Source: Symbiodinium microadriaticum
Lineage: Eukaryota; Sar; Dinophyceae; Suessiales; Symbiodiniaceae
DNA: 64,000 bases
Reading direction: 5' to 3'
NCBI GenBank assembly: GCA_001939145.1
Contig: LSRX01001583.1
Location: 50,002-114,001 of the forward strand
Shown: piece by piece, positions 36,273 through 47,565 of the stretch
Position numbering within the stretch: position 1 is the first letter of the stretch
Layout: every line of letters starts with the position of its first letter
Translations under genes and position numbers: made by a program
The notes under the pieces: generated by a model
Seen by the model: the letters and a program-made list of their open reading frames with translations, nothing else
The model's database searches: none
What the model was told of the DNA's origin: nothing

Positions 36273-37370
36273 CTGCACAGGACGTTCACTGGGCACTCTG
36301 AGAATCCGCAGAAGCATTGCGCTCAATCAGGAAATAGCGATGCGTATGGTGAAACGGACCCTGTTAGCTGCAAGACAACAACAGCCGCTCTTGCGATCCC
36401 TAATGGCAAAGACGGTTTTGATAAGCTTCGGATTTGAGGCCACGCTGCATGGCGAGCACCAGCGCAGAGCATGGCATCCGCAAAGTTGCCCTGTCAATCA
36501 CAGCACACAGCATGCCTCAGGGAAGAAACGTAGAACTTGAGCTATGGCATCTGGCTGGCTGAATCACAAAAGAGGCGAGACACGCTGGTCTTGACGGCAA
36601 CAACCACCTATTGGTGCCCTCCAGGCACTAAGCAAGAGATGTCGACAACCAAGATTAAATCGTTCCAGCACGCTGCTTGGAAGTGCACAGGACGATAACA
36701 GCCGATCGAGACAAGCTAGAAGACTGTAAGACGGACTCTGCGTATCAAAGCTGTCAAATGGTGGCTTGTATCAGTTGATCGGCTGCATCGTCATCGCAAG
36801 AGTTGTTGCATTGAGACTGCTATAAACAAATCCATTAACCTTGCTGAGTTTCAGCCCTTCGTCACTGTGCTTTACTTTGAGCAGGTGGCCTGAACAATCA
36901 GCAATCAGCTGGATGCAGGACGGCGGTACTCATTGGGTGACACACGGCAACAAGAAGGCCTGCCGAGGCCCATGATCTCCGAAAATCGCTTGGGCGCCAT
37001 GAGGAACACTGCCAAAGCCTGGTCTCAAGACAAACAAGACAAGAAAAAAGTAGACTGTCAAGAGCAAAAAGGAAGCCCGCACGATCTGCCACTGTTTGTA
37101 TCAGGGTGGGGTCGAGCCGCAGATGCATAACAATCTTGCCGCAATAGCAAGAGAAATGATACTCGCAATCATGTCGTACAATAACCGTGATAACAGCTTC
37201 AGAATAGAAACAGTCATGCAAATAATAGAAACAATGCCACGTTAGCAACAGACTTACTACATCTTACTACTCACAACAACATTGCAACATTAGTCTATTA
37301 GCAATGATAACGATAGTAATGAGAACAACAGCCATCATCATAACAATACGAACCATGATCGCAATAACAT
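36273..37370. other. no gene recognised
   Basis: Upstream exons of the glycosyltransferase may be here, but none was identified. The right part (37150-37370) is rich in short ACA/ATA words and grades into the microsatellite. Confidence 0.35.
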
Positions 37371-37375
37371 CTACT

Positions 37376-37427
<52 letters not shown>

Positions 37428-37500
37428 CACACACGCACATACATGCAGGCATAAAGAAACGTTAGGCATAATATATATATATATATACACACACATACGT
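37371..37500. repeat. (AT)n and (CA)n microsatellites
   Basis: Two AT tracts (about 37377-37427 and 37470-37488), each followed by CACACA, with a short unique piece between. Confidence 0.95.
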
Positions 37501-37659
37501 ACATGTATTTCTTTATATTCACTTGTTGATAAGTATGTGCTTATTTGTTCATTTTCATATCTATGTATATGTTTGTAATTATCTTTATGTCTATATTTAT
37601 GTTACATGTTCATATTTATGTGAAGTTTGTGTGTGTGTGTGTGTGTGAATGTACGTAGG

Positions 37660-37668
37660 TACATACGT

Positions 37669-37735
<67 letters not shown>

Positions 37736-38235
37736 NGTAGGTAGGTAGGTAGGTAGGTACGTAGGTAGGTAGGTAGGTAGGTAGGTAGGTAGGTAGGTAC
37801 GTAGGTAGGTAGGTAGGTAGGTAGGTAGGTAGGTAGGTACGTAGGTAGGTAGGTAGGTAGGTAGGTAGGTAGGTAGGTACGTAGGTAGGTAGGTAGGTAG
37901 GTAGGTAGGTAGGTAGGTACGTAGGTAGGTAGGTAGGTAGGTAGGTAGGTAGGTAGGTACGTAGGTAGGTAGGTAGGTAGGTAGGTAGGTAGGTAGGTAC
38001 GTAGGTAGGTAGGTAGGTAGGTAGGAAGGTAGGTAGGTACGTAGGTAGGTAGGTAGGTAGGTAGGTAGGTAGGTAGGTACGTAGGTAGGTAGGTAGGTAG
38101 GTAGGTAGGTAGGTAGGGTAGGGTAGGTAGGTAGGTAGGTAGGTAGGTAGGTAGGCAGGCAGGTAGGTAGGCAGGCAGGCAGGCAGGTAGGTAGGTAGGT
38201 AGGCAGGCAGGTAGGTAGGTAGGAAGGGAGGTAGG
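37660..38235. repeat. (GGCA)n then (GTAG)n array with 40-bp higher-order period
   Basis: GGCA units run to a single N at 37736. After that GTAG units are interrupted by one GTAC exactly every 40 bp, with GTAC ending at 37760, 37800, 37840, 37880, 37920, 37960, 38000, 38040 and 38080. The tract ends in mixed GTAG/GGCA units. Confidence 0.97.
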
Positions 38236-38239
38236 CAAG

Positions 38240-38335
38240 TACCTCGCGTTCCTTCCTTCTTTTTCCTTCTTTTTCCTTCTTTCCTTCTTTCCTTCTTTCC
38301 TTCTTTCCTTCTTTCCTTGTGTCCTTCCCTCCCTC
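38240..38335. repeat. pyrimidine-rich (CCTTCTTT)n tract
   Basis: About 90 bases of CCTT/TTCTTT units on the plus strand, adjacent to the GTAG array. Confidence 0.9.
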
Positions 38336-38608
38336 CTGGTTTCCTCGGGCCATGAGTCCACCGTCAACCAGACCCGCACGCAAGGCGCTCCCTGTCCACC
38401 TGATTGCAAAGTGAAGGGGGGCTCTTCTGCCGTCGGCAAGCACGCTGGCCCGAAGCGGATAGTATGGTGTCTCGTGAGGCGGATCTCCCCATCCCTGAAC
38501 ACCACCAATCAATACATGCACAAACTGTGAGTGATTCATTGCTTTCTTTATCCATCTACCAATCTATCAAAGAATAAGCAAGTTTAGAAACAGCCATCCC
38601 AAACTAGG

Positions 38609-38852
38609 TGTCTACAGAATGCTCAGTGGACACGCCGGCGCCGCAGTCGGGATCACAGACTTCCTCATGATGCCGTCAGATCTCGTGGACAAGTCGATGC
38701 TTGACGCACCCGAGTTTTGGTGGCGTGTGGCCAAAACGATGCAGGTTCCCCTATTGTTACTTGCTGGACAACGCGATGATGCTGCTCCCATCGATGGTAT
38801 GCCCGATGTGCCAGAAGGCCGAAAGCTCACGATTCAATTGTTCAAACCTGGA
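38609..38852 (+). CDS. candidate exon, unidentified, convergent to the carbamoyltransferase
   Basis: After a GTGTCTACAG acceptor a frame of about 80 codons reads as good protein (DFLMMPSDLVDKSMLD; EFWWRVAKTMQVPLLLLAGQ; VPEGRKLTIQLFKPG) and meets a GT donor near 38853. The VPLLLLAGQRDD pattern resembles the region after the nucleophile elbow of alpha/beta hydrolases, but this is weak. It is tail-to-tail with the minus-strand gene that ends at 38860. Confidence 0.35.
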
Positions 38853-38859
38853 GGTTGCG

Positions 38860-40748
38860 TCAGGCGCTACGCGTGAAGTGGGCAAGGAACAGAGCTTTCT
38901 GGGGCATTGCTAGTTCGTACATGGGCATGCCAGACGACAACGGTAATGCCTTCATGGCATGGAGTCGGTTCTCTGCCTGGTCGAAAACAACAGACCTGAG
39001 TCTGCTGAATCTTCTGGCTCTTCAGCGGCTGACTTCTATGAAGCTACAAACCGATTCTTTGAGTGCTTGGCTGTGGTCCGTCTATCACTTCGGCCGTTTG
39101 CTCCATACCGCGAGCCGCTGGCAAGCCTGGTGCTGTCGACATAAAACAACCAAAAAAATGATGCACTGGTTCGCTCCGTGGCTCGCGCAGTTCATGAAGA
39201 TGCAGTCGGGCTTTGCAAGCTTCATGAGATCTGTCGTAACCTGCACCGAGCTTCCGGCCGGTGCGCTGTAGAGGGGTGCTAGTTGACAGGAGCCAAATGG
39301 ACATTGCTCTTGGTACTCTTACAATATTACTACGAGCATTACTGTTATTATTAGTATCACTATCAGTATTAGTATGAGTATGTTACCTGAACCTCACACC
39401 ACTGGCACCTTCGTCATGACCATTAAAGAGCCCAGCTACCCCAAAGTCCCCTCCAGGAAGCCATGACACGGCGCTGTCTCGCCTGGAAAGGCATGAAGAG
39501 CTTCATTCGGGCCTCTTCCTCCTCCTTCGGAATGCCATAGCCTCCGACATGCTGGTGCTCGGAAGAAGGTGAGCCCCATTATCAACCAGAAGCTGTGGCT
39601 GAGCTGCAGGCTCATCCAGCTGTCTGTGTAGACGCAATCCACGCCGGTCATTGCCTCTCACCGCACTAGCATCAAAGAATGCGTGCCCAACTGCAAAACA
39701 ACTGCTCAAGCTGACGAAATCAAACCCAGCAGACCACAGAGAGCTATGTTGCCCTTTGAGGGCTAGAGAAAGCTCCTGAAAAGAGCCGCCTAGCCAAAAG
39801 ATGAGCAAAGATTGCAAAAAGACGCAAGGAAGCCCCCACCTCGGCAGCTGACGCACAGACTTTCACTTTGGACCTGGAAGCCGGCAATTTGGATGCATCT
39901 TTCGAGCGAATCAGTTCCCTGTATGCGAGGGCCCCGCCCAGACGCCTTCGCCAGTGTGTTTACTTCTTCCCACACCTCTGACGATCCCCAGGATGCGGTC
40001 TGAAAGCTCGGCTCGCCAGGGCTTCAAGACTCCGGCAGACTTCTCAATGTCACCCTGGCCAGCCTAGGCAGCTGCAACTCGCGACCGTTTGCGAACATGC
40101 CATCTCTCTGTCTGTGCTTTTCTTTTCAAGTCATTGGTTGCAACTTGAGGAAGATGCCAGGTTCAAGTTGTAGCCCATCAAAGCCGCTGTTCCTCACACC
40201 ATCGACTTTGACCGGCCAACGTCGGGAGTGCAGGATTCTAAGGCCATGGCGCATCAAGTCATAGGTGACCTAAGACACTGCTAACTTTGTCGGCGCAAAA
40301 CCAGCATACCTCTTGGGGCAGTGACGTTGTTCTCCAAATCGCCCATGTACGTCATGGTGAAGTCTTTGAATGAGCCCTGCAACTGCACATCGACTGCAGC
40401 GAATAGCGACACCCACACTTCTTTGCCTTGTATTCAAGCACGGTGAGGAGGTCTGCAAGCATCTGCAGCGGGTGCCTTCACAGACCAGCAGCACCGCAAG
40501 ACAGAGATGTTTCCAGACAACTGATAGCGCACGCGTAGTCGTCCAGAGCATTGACAACAGGGATTTCGGCCACCTGAAACAGGAGTCTCGGATGTCTCGG
40601 AATATTGAACAACGAAGAATGCAGGTACAAGGTCCAAGACACGTTTGCAGGCACTTCTCCACGTGATGCTTGTTTTGCCATGTCTGCTTTGTGATAATTG
40701 GCAAATCGGGGCCCATGCATATAAACTACAAAGGCAAAGACGTCAGCT
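38860..40748 (-). CDS. ornithine/putrescine-type carbamoyltransferase, at least 14 micro-exons
   Basis: Transfers the carbamoyl group from carbamoyl phosphate to an amine, ornithine in the arginine/urea route or putrescine/agmatine-linked. Minus-strand exons: 40748-40655 (ADVFAFVVYMHG...MAKQASRGE), 40573-40533 (IPVVNALDDYA), 40475-40427 (HPLQMLADLLTVLEYK, carbamoyl-phosphate site), 40376-40326 (FTMTYMGDLENN), 40269-40245 (VTYDLMRH, 25 nt), 40186-40158 (ALMGYNLNL, 29 nt), 39975-39938 (VWEEVNTLAKASG), 39918-39897 (ELIRSKD, 22 nt), 39654-39612 (TGVDCVYTDSWM), 39541-39483 (YGIPKEEEEARMKLFMPFQ), 39240-39189 (VTTDLMKLAKPDCIFMN), 39126-39072 (CLPAARGMEQTAEVIDGPQ), 38995-38950 (SVVFDQAENRLHAMK), and 38898-38860 ending in TGA. 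Phases join at most junctions; one exon is still missing between 40158 and 39975. The usual HCLP is NCLP here. The STRTR exon was not found. Confidence 0.85.
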
Positions 40749-40789
40749 CTGCACAGGTGGCCCGGACACAATTTCCGAGCAAATTGAGG

Positions 40790-41340
40790 AGCTACAGAGC
40801 TACGCATTGTTGTATCCAGCAGCCACAGATGTCGCCGCCACGCAGGCCTGAGAACCCCACAGATTTGCAGATGCAATCACGGCAAAGAGACAGGTGGGCC
40901 GTTCCTTGGGAGGTCGAGATCCGAAGCTCAAGGGAAGTCCGCGTTGCTGCCGGTCGAGCAACTCCTCCAGAAAGAAACAAAGCTGCGCAGGCTTCACTTG
41001 TCTCAAAGCTTCAAGTGCGACGACCACCGACAGCAGTGTGCGGAATGACAGTGTCCACAAGCTGCAAAAGCGACGCCTGCATCGTTGTCAGGAAGCCTCA
41101 GGTTGTGTCGCAAACGAACTCACGAAACAGTGGTTTATGTTCTCTGTAAATAGTGATGAAGCGAACCACTCCCACGTGCTGCGACGGAGTCTTTCTAAAC
41201 ACCTGGTCGCCGAGAAACTGCTGTACTCGAACATGCTCAGCCTCATTGGCCGAGATGTTCATGGCACTCACGAGGCGGCAAGCACGCTCAGACAAGTGGC
41301 AAGAATCGCGCATGTTTCCGATCTGCAGCCTGCAGACGCA
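40790..41340 (-). CDS. candidate N-terminal exons of the carbamoyltransferase
   Basis: Two minus-strand stretches read as protein: MNISANEAEHVRVQQFLGDQ near 41270-41200 and ALRQVKPAQLCFFLEE near 41010-40960. The second recalls the strand just before the STRTR carbamoyl-phosphate motif of the family (LCFFLEE), but the motif itself was not found next to it. Exon ends are undefined. Confidence 0.3.
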
Positions 41341-41349
41341 CTGAGCACG

Positions 41350-42488
41350 TCTCCAGATCCCCAGACCATCATTTCAGCGCAATCCAGCTTGTCGTGCTTT
41401 TCCAATGTCGGGTATTGCTGCTGTTGCCCTGGTGAGCACCATGGGTCGGTGTTGGGCTGAGAGTTGAGCAGGCACCTCGGAGATGTTGCGCTATCACGAA
41501 ACACAGACCTTCTATGCACATTGGTCTTGACAGTTTGAGATGCGTTTGCTCAAGAATTGGAAAATATCGGAAACAACTGTCAGGGATCTGACAAAGAGTT
41601 TGCCACGCATGCAGAAACAGCGAGTCTGGCTGGTCAAGAAACGGACCCCGAAGCAGGTTACTCTAAATTCACTGTCGGTCAATCTTAAGAACTTAAGGAC
41701 CTACTCACTCAGCGACAAGTTCACAGCTGCACTTCAATTCCTGTGCGCAGGCTCATGTCTGCCATGCTTTCATGTTTTGCCATATTAGTTCACATGTTGG
41801 CGCCAACACACACACAGCTTCCGAACGGAACAAGAAGCCTCGCCAGCTGCTACCTCTGCAAGTTGAGCCAGGACTGCCTGCACAGGAAAAGATTCTAAGA
41901 TGCCCTAATCAGATTCTTATGCCTTATGCTTTCTTCCTGAGGCAGCCAGGCAGTCTGAGTATCCTCTCCAGTGCTGCGCCTCCCGCGTGACATTCGCTTG
42001 CGCTGTGCAGGCGGATAGCACCAGATCCTTTCAACGCTGGAATACAGCACTCCCTGCACTCAGCCCATCACCCTGACAGAAAAGCTCCAAACATCCCTAG
42101 ACTGTACGAAAGCAGAGTCCTCCATAAGGCTCACATACTCTCGATACGCTTCATGCCACTCCAAGCGCTGCTCCTAAAGAGTTGAAGGGGTCAAGTCTTG
42201 CACACTCAGCAGCAAGGCACTGCATCCTGTCCTGAGCCTCTGCTGTTTGCGGGAGGCCTTGGAATAGCCTCAGATAGGTAGGGTCGGATATAATCCAGAA
42301 CCATCTGGTCGAATACCCTGTGTCACAAGCTCCAGAAGGAAGGTTTCGGGTCAGATGAAGGACCAACGTTGCGGAATTGTCCAATCATGACAACACTTGT
42401 AAGTCCACGATTCTGTCAAGAATCGAGGTGCTTTGCCATGCAGCATTGTTCTGCAATTGTCGGCCCAAAAAGATCCACGGCCGAACCC
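41350..42488. other. no gene recognised
   Basis: Left flank of the retroelement. Short open frames on both strands have no domain. The sequence immediately left of 42489 may be host sequence continuing from the right side of the element (see findings). Confidence 0.35.
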
Positions 42489-42630
42489 GACATGTCTCTC
42501 GCACAATCAAAGAGCCAAAGGCACGGACCAAAGCTAAGCGATCTTTTACACCACTCCGTTCGTCCGAAAGTGTGGCAAAAGACTGGTCCTCAGGAAGCGC
42601 TCAGTGGTGGAGCTGCTGCGTCTGTAGCCC
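42489..42630 (-). repeat. split direct repeat B2 (outer)
   Basis: 142 bp, second copy of B1 and outer 3' end of the element. It is separated from A2 by 65 bp of other sequence. Confidence 0.9.
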
Positions 42631-42695
42631 GTCGTCACCACAAGAGCACCACCGTTCAGTCACGTTTAACGGACGTCACGGGTGGGCTGGGTGGG

Positions 42696-42776
42696 TATCT
42701 GAAAAGCTCTGATCTCGAGCCACAATGCTTCAGCATTGTGACTCATCCATGTCATTGCGCACTTAAAGTGCTACAA
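42696..42776 (-). repeat. split direct repeat A2 (inner)
   Basis: 81 bp copy of A1, directly abutting B1. It contains the 8-bp inverted repeat CACAATGC...GCATTGTG with a 4-base loop, and GCACTTAAAGTGC with 5-bp arms. Confidence 0.92.
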
Positions 42777-42918
42777 GACATGTCTCTCGCACAATCAAAG
42801 AGCCAAAGGCACGGACCAAAGCTAAGCGATCTTTTACGCCGCTCCGTTCGTCCGCGAGCGTGGCAAAAGACTGGTCCTCAGGAAGCCCTCAGTGGTGGAG
42901 CTGCTGCGTCTGTAGCCC
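42777..42918 (-). repeat. split direct repeat B1 (inner)
   Basis: 142 bp, abutting A2. It overlaps the last codons of the RNase H ORF. Confidence 0.9.
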
Positions 42919-44640
42919 ACACTCAGCAGCTCCACTGCCTGCTACCCCACCTGGTGGAGCGCCTGAGAAAGCCCATTCCAACGCCAAAGCCTCTGTGACA
43001 CCAGCGCCGCAGGCATATTCCATATCATGCGCAACTCGCAGTAAGATATCCCAAAGAGGCTGAAGATCTGAAGTGAGGAAACGCCACCCCAGAGCCGAAG
43101 CTCGCTCCAGAGAACCTCGAGACACGTTGTCCGATATGTTCGCTGAGCTGGCCACCCACTCGAAATGACCTTGCCAACCAAGTCGCATGGCTAAATGATG
43201 GAACCAAGCCAAAAGATGATTCACATGCTCGTCACGGCCATAGCCCTTTGACAAGGCGGCCTTACCTGCCTGATTGTCCACGAATGCAACCCAGAAAGTA
43301 GACAACAGTGGACGGTTGGTCAACAACCCAACAGCCTGTGCCAGAATCTCAAGAAAATATATGAAAGCACGACGATGGCAGTAGACTCTGATCAGAGAAG
43401 CCGGCGCTGAAAAATGCGCCACTTGAATGCCACTTTGTGTACGACAAACAAAACCTAAACCATTCTTGCAGCGATGGATGCGGTCCAGAGGCCATCGTTT
43501 AGGGATGTTCGGAGAATGTACCTGCCATCTATTGTCACCCAGTTCGAAATAGGCGTCGGCGTACAAGACTGACACGTCTTGTGAGCCGACAAGCGGAATA
43601 ACCTTAGACGGGGCGTGCTCCATGAGCGAAAGAATGCACCGCATAGCCGACCGAAGACCACTATTCAGACTGTCCTGCGAGGCTGTGGCACACGCTGCGC
43701 GCGAGTGCAATGGATGCAACAACGGTTGTCCCACTCTGCCAAACAAAGTACTGCACAAAAACTGGAGCTTGCCGACCAAGCGCGATGCTGCGTCAGGAGA
43801 CAAACTGTCCTGCTCAAGGGCCTGCCGCACCGAGGCCTGTAACTTCGAGAGTCGCTTCGGGTCAGGCTTGACAGAAACCCTGTCCGCTTCCACCTGGATG
43901 TAAACTCCCTGAATCTTCTGACATGGGTTGTTCCTTCGATGTTTTAAGCCTAAACCCCAAAGCAGAGCAAAACTCCTTGAAAGTCCCAAAGCTTGACCTG
44001 GCAGACCTGCCAGGATCGACACAACCCAGGTCGTCCACGAAATGAATGCCCGCCACTAAAAGCAAGGAACGTGAAAGCCACAACAATGCATCTGTCACCT
44101 TGTTGAAATGGAAGACGGAAGACGTAGCCCCGAAGGGCATGACCCTGTGTCGCCACAGAGTAGGGCCTTCTGGAGTGGCTAACACAACGTAGCAATGATC
44201 TGGATTCTCCACAGGGTACTGCCTGTAAGCCGCTTCCAAATCCTGAGCCCAGATCAAGGGTGAAGTGTCGTCGGATGCCAAGTAACGAACCATAGCCACG
44301 TACATGCCCACGTCATCGTGAGGCGGAGAATCCGATGCAAAGACCGTGGCGTTGTGATGAGAGCACCTGTAGTCTCACAAAGCCTGATTTTTCGATTGCC
44401 GTCCGAACCTGTCTGCACGACAGAAAATGCCCATGCGACCGCAGGCTGGTCGCTTGGACACTCCAAAAGTTCTGTAAACCCTGAAACCGAAAAACAGGCG
44501 GTGGTAGGCACTCCCCAAGAGGGTGGTGCCTGAAAGGGTCCCTCCATCTTGCCGTTGCGCACCTCAGAACTGATCTCAACAAGCAAGGCTGGCCACTCTT
44601 CGTCAACGCGGCCGCCGCGGAGGCGGGATTGCACATAGTC
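42889..44640 (-). CDS. reverse transcriptase-RNase H of the YR element (frameshifted)
   Basis: DIRS/gypsy-like RT followed by RNase H, which copy element RNA to DNA. Fingers lie near 44640-44370 (RKIRLC), then the frame changes near 44370. The RT core is read at 44311-43862: motif [15 protein letters not shown], motif [15 protein letters not shown], and motif C FVDD at about 44041-44030. A second one-base frame change near 43940 leads into 44022-42889, which holds the thumb/connection ([14 protein letters not shown]) and an RNase H-like domain with [25 protein letters not shown] and [11 protein letters not shown]. The fingers are continuous with the methyltransferase ORF, so MTase and RT were probably one polyprotein. 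The frameshifts mean this copy cannot make the full product as assembled. Confidence 0.85.
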
Positions 44641-46280
44641 CTTATTCAGCGCCTGAAAAGTCTGCATGTCAATTGGGTGACTGTACTTCGAGTCGCTGCG
44701 AGGCTGCCAACCGCAGGTGGGCCGTATGAGGCCCATCATGTTCATGCCAGAACTCAACTCATGTTCCAGATCATCTGCGTCCGGATAGCCGCAACCTCGG
44801 AGCAGCTCAACGAACACTGGAATCTGAACGCACGAACGCTCAGTACCCAAATCATAAGCTGCCCTGACATGCTGAGGCAAACCTTGAAACCATCTCTCAG
44901 TGACTTGTCTGCTCTCTGCAATGAGAGAATGAACCCCTTGGACGATCAGGCGACGATGATCGTCAATACTGCAGCCCAACTCTCTAATCCGACTGTAGAC
45001 AGATTCCAAACCAGCAGGCAAACGCAGCTTATCCAACAAAGGATGAACAACTGCAGCGCTAGCAATCCAATGCTCCCATTCGTCGCTGATGGGTGGCAGC
45101 ACTGATGGGTTCAGCTCAACTTGCCTACTAACTGACAGAGGAAACTCCCGTGCAAAACGAATGGCTTCTTGCAACGCGGCTTGCTCGTCGTCTGCTGGTG
45201 CAGGCTTCACTCTGGATGAAGCATGCTGTGACAAAATGCAATGCATCAAAAACATGGCGCAGCCTACATGCCACGAGTTACCGAGTAGGCGGTGTCTGTC
45301 CTTCGGAGAAACCTCTGCCACCCTAGTGGCCCCCGGCGCATAGTGATGCAATTGCTCTTCGAGTTCTGCAGGTAGCAATGTCAACTCCTGTTGGGAATTG
45401 CGAACCATTGCCGTCTCTGCGAACATCCATGGCGCATACTGCCTCAAACCCGCCAGCCACCGTTGGCGGGTCGATGCGTCGACCTGGCCCCGCATCTGCT
45501 TGGGAGGCTCCCTCCCTGCTGCTTCGTTCGGAGCCGGTGTAACGATGCACGGCAAAAGCTTGTCGCCCGCTGCTACGCTTGGATGAAACGACAGTCCTGG
45601 CATCGCAATGTCCTGGCACCAGTCCTTCGGGACCTCAGGCAACAACTTTCGCATGCCATGATGACGCGACCACTTGAATGGCTCATTTGTCAAGGGGTTC
45701 GTTTTGAAGCATCCCCAATCTAGACGCGTCCACCAGACGCGAGGACGACTAACAAGGCCAAACGATGCGCCATCGAGCACTATTGCCTCAGCACGAAGTT
45801 GCTTGCTGAAAAAGTCAACGTCTTGCTGACTATTCATCACAACGTTCTCCACGAGCAGCAAAAAGGATACCTCCGGTAAGAGCCTTTCTAGATTCTGAAT
45901 GTACTGACAAAAGATCTCAAAGAGGCGTCCTGTCGCACCTGTGCGTCCATCGGCGGCAGGTCTTAGTCTGGGCACGGCGGCCCCGCACATATCATGAAAA
46001 GTGAAGAAGGCCTCTCTTGATGCATAGCCCGGAGCATGTTTGCAAGGTCCTCCGCGTTATCCCCCTCGAGGTCTCCGCGATCGAATCGAAGACCGCGGAA
46101 CAATCGCTTGGAAACTAGGATGGCGCAAGGATCAGTTTCCCATGCGATGACGGCGCGAACTCGCACCTTGAGACGCTGCAAAGCGTAAGCTGCCGACCCC
46201 ATGCCATCGAAGAATGACAAAAGCACCACGTCACGATCCAATGACAAATCCGGCATCTCCAAATGGAGTGTGGGCTGCAA
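44640..46280 (-). CDS. DNA (cytosine-5) methyltransferase domain of the YR element (frameshifted)
   Basis: Transfers a methyl group from S-adenosylmethionine to C5 of cytosine. The ORF starts at ATG 46280. Motif [17 protein letters not shown] binds the cofactor and is followed by AWETDPCA. Motif IV AGPPCPD carries the catalytic Cys. A frame change immediately after PPCPD (about 45965) moves the reading to the next frame, with [15 protein letters not shown], motif VI ENVV, motif [15 protein letters not shown] and motif [18 protein letters not shown], ending near 45210. The motif order is that of DNMT3-like enzymes. About 190 residues of linker (45210-44640) lead to the RT without a stop. It lies downstream of the gag-like ORF. 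Self-methylation of element copies is the natural hypothesis, but cannot be read from sequence. Confidence 0.85.
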
Positions 46281-46438
46281 TGGTGCAGTTGGTCGTGAAG
46301 AACTCGTAGCGCCGCCTCAACAGCCGATGACATCCCTGCCCGGGTGCCTCCCCCCTCGGCTTGAGGAGGAGGTCCGAGCTGTCCCTAGGCAGAGGTGTCA
46401 CCCTGCCTACGCCAGACAGGATTGGGGCCTTGCCGAGG

Positions 46439-47565
46439 TCACCGCCCTTGAAACCATCCGCATGCTTGCCTTTCCCGCCTTTGTTTGGGAGTCTCTCGAA
46501 GACGGGGCTGCTTGTTTGGCGCCCTCCCAGTGGAGGAGGTGTCAGAGTTGGGCCGACGCCGACCCGATGGTTCCCACGCTGGCTCCTTCATCATGTGTTC
46601 CTGAAAGGAAGCAACGTCTGCCATCACAAGCTCGCTGGCCTCGGTGAAAGTCTTCTTGGCCCGAAGGTAGCCACACAGCTTCCAAGGTGCAGACTCAAAG
46701 TACGAACGAAACTGTTCCACCTTGTTGTCCCGAGCTCGCGCCTTCAAGGTCATGTACTCGAAGTAGCGTCGCACCTGCTTCTCCGGACCCATCTCGACTA
46801 GAATGTACAACCATTTGACGGCACGAAGTCCGTCCAGTACGGACATGAGTCCACGCGGAACCCAATCATCATCCTTGTCCTCCTCTTCGCGAAGAAGTCC
46901 ATCCTCCACGGAGAGCTTGTTGCTCCTGGGTTTGCGAGACAGCGGATTCACCTCGCGATTCGCTTGGAATGATCTGCGAGATAAAACTTCTCCCAACCCC
47001 ACTGGCTGATAAAGTTTGCTCACCTTGTGTTCGTGAAGAACCTGTGCAACCACAGATTCAGCTCCTAAGAGCTCGTGTTCAGGAAACTCGCGTGTTTCAC
47101 CGGCTAAGGTGACATTGCAATAACGCTCTATCAGCCTTGTCCGCTCTCCAGAAGGCAAGGCATTGGAACCTTGGTATCCGCCGCACTGGCTCCAGGAGAC
47201 ACACTCGTGCCCGCTGTGGTCGCTGGCGACGCTCCTCCCTGGCTTACCGCGGATTGCTTGGCTCTGGCCTCTCTCGCTAGCTGGTACATGAAAACCAACA
47301 CGGCAGAAGCAATCGGCCTCTCGGTTGCATCTAACAAAATCTCCTCTGTATCGGGTGACCTCCGCCACCCGTGCAAAAGTGGCTGACAAATCACTTCCTT
47401 GAAACTCTCCTGATCATTGGCGACCAAGGCCAGTGCGCCCACGGAGCGTATGCCCCTCTCGTCAAGATAAAGTCTTATCTCGGGTCCAGCCCCGGCTGTC
47501 CTCGCCAGATCTGCTAGGCTAGGCTCCGCCACTGGAGGAGCCGCAACAGGCAAAACGCCCGTCAT
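46439..47565 (-). CDS. gag-like ORF of the YR element (frameshifted)
   Basis: From ATG 47565 the frame reads [20 protein letters not shown] and continues to about 47160, where a one-base change moves it to the frame that ends at 46439. The second part contains [20 protein letters not shown], an acidic patch (EEEDKDDDW), [19 protein letters not shown] and a basic, Pro/Arg-rich tail ([17 protein letters not shown]). A helical central part with a basic tail and its position between YR and MTase-RT fit a nucleocapsid-type protein. No zinc knuckle is visible, so the gag assignment is inference. Confidence 0.45.

Noticed and set aside
37597-38539. Leu-Pro-Thr-Tyr repeat proteins of about 300 codons on the minus strand
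   Set aside because: They arise from the GTAG/GGCA array; two frames give the same kind of peptide, which marks repeat and not coding.
42369-42998. Plus-strand 209-codon ORF across the B2 and B1 repeats
   Set aside because: It is antisense to the element and repetitive only because the two B repeats are.
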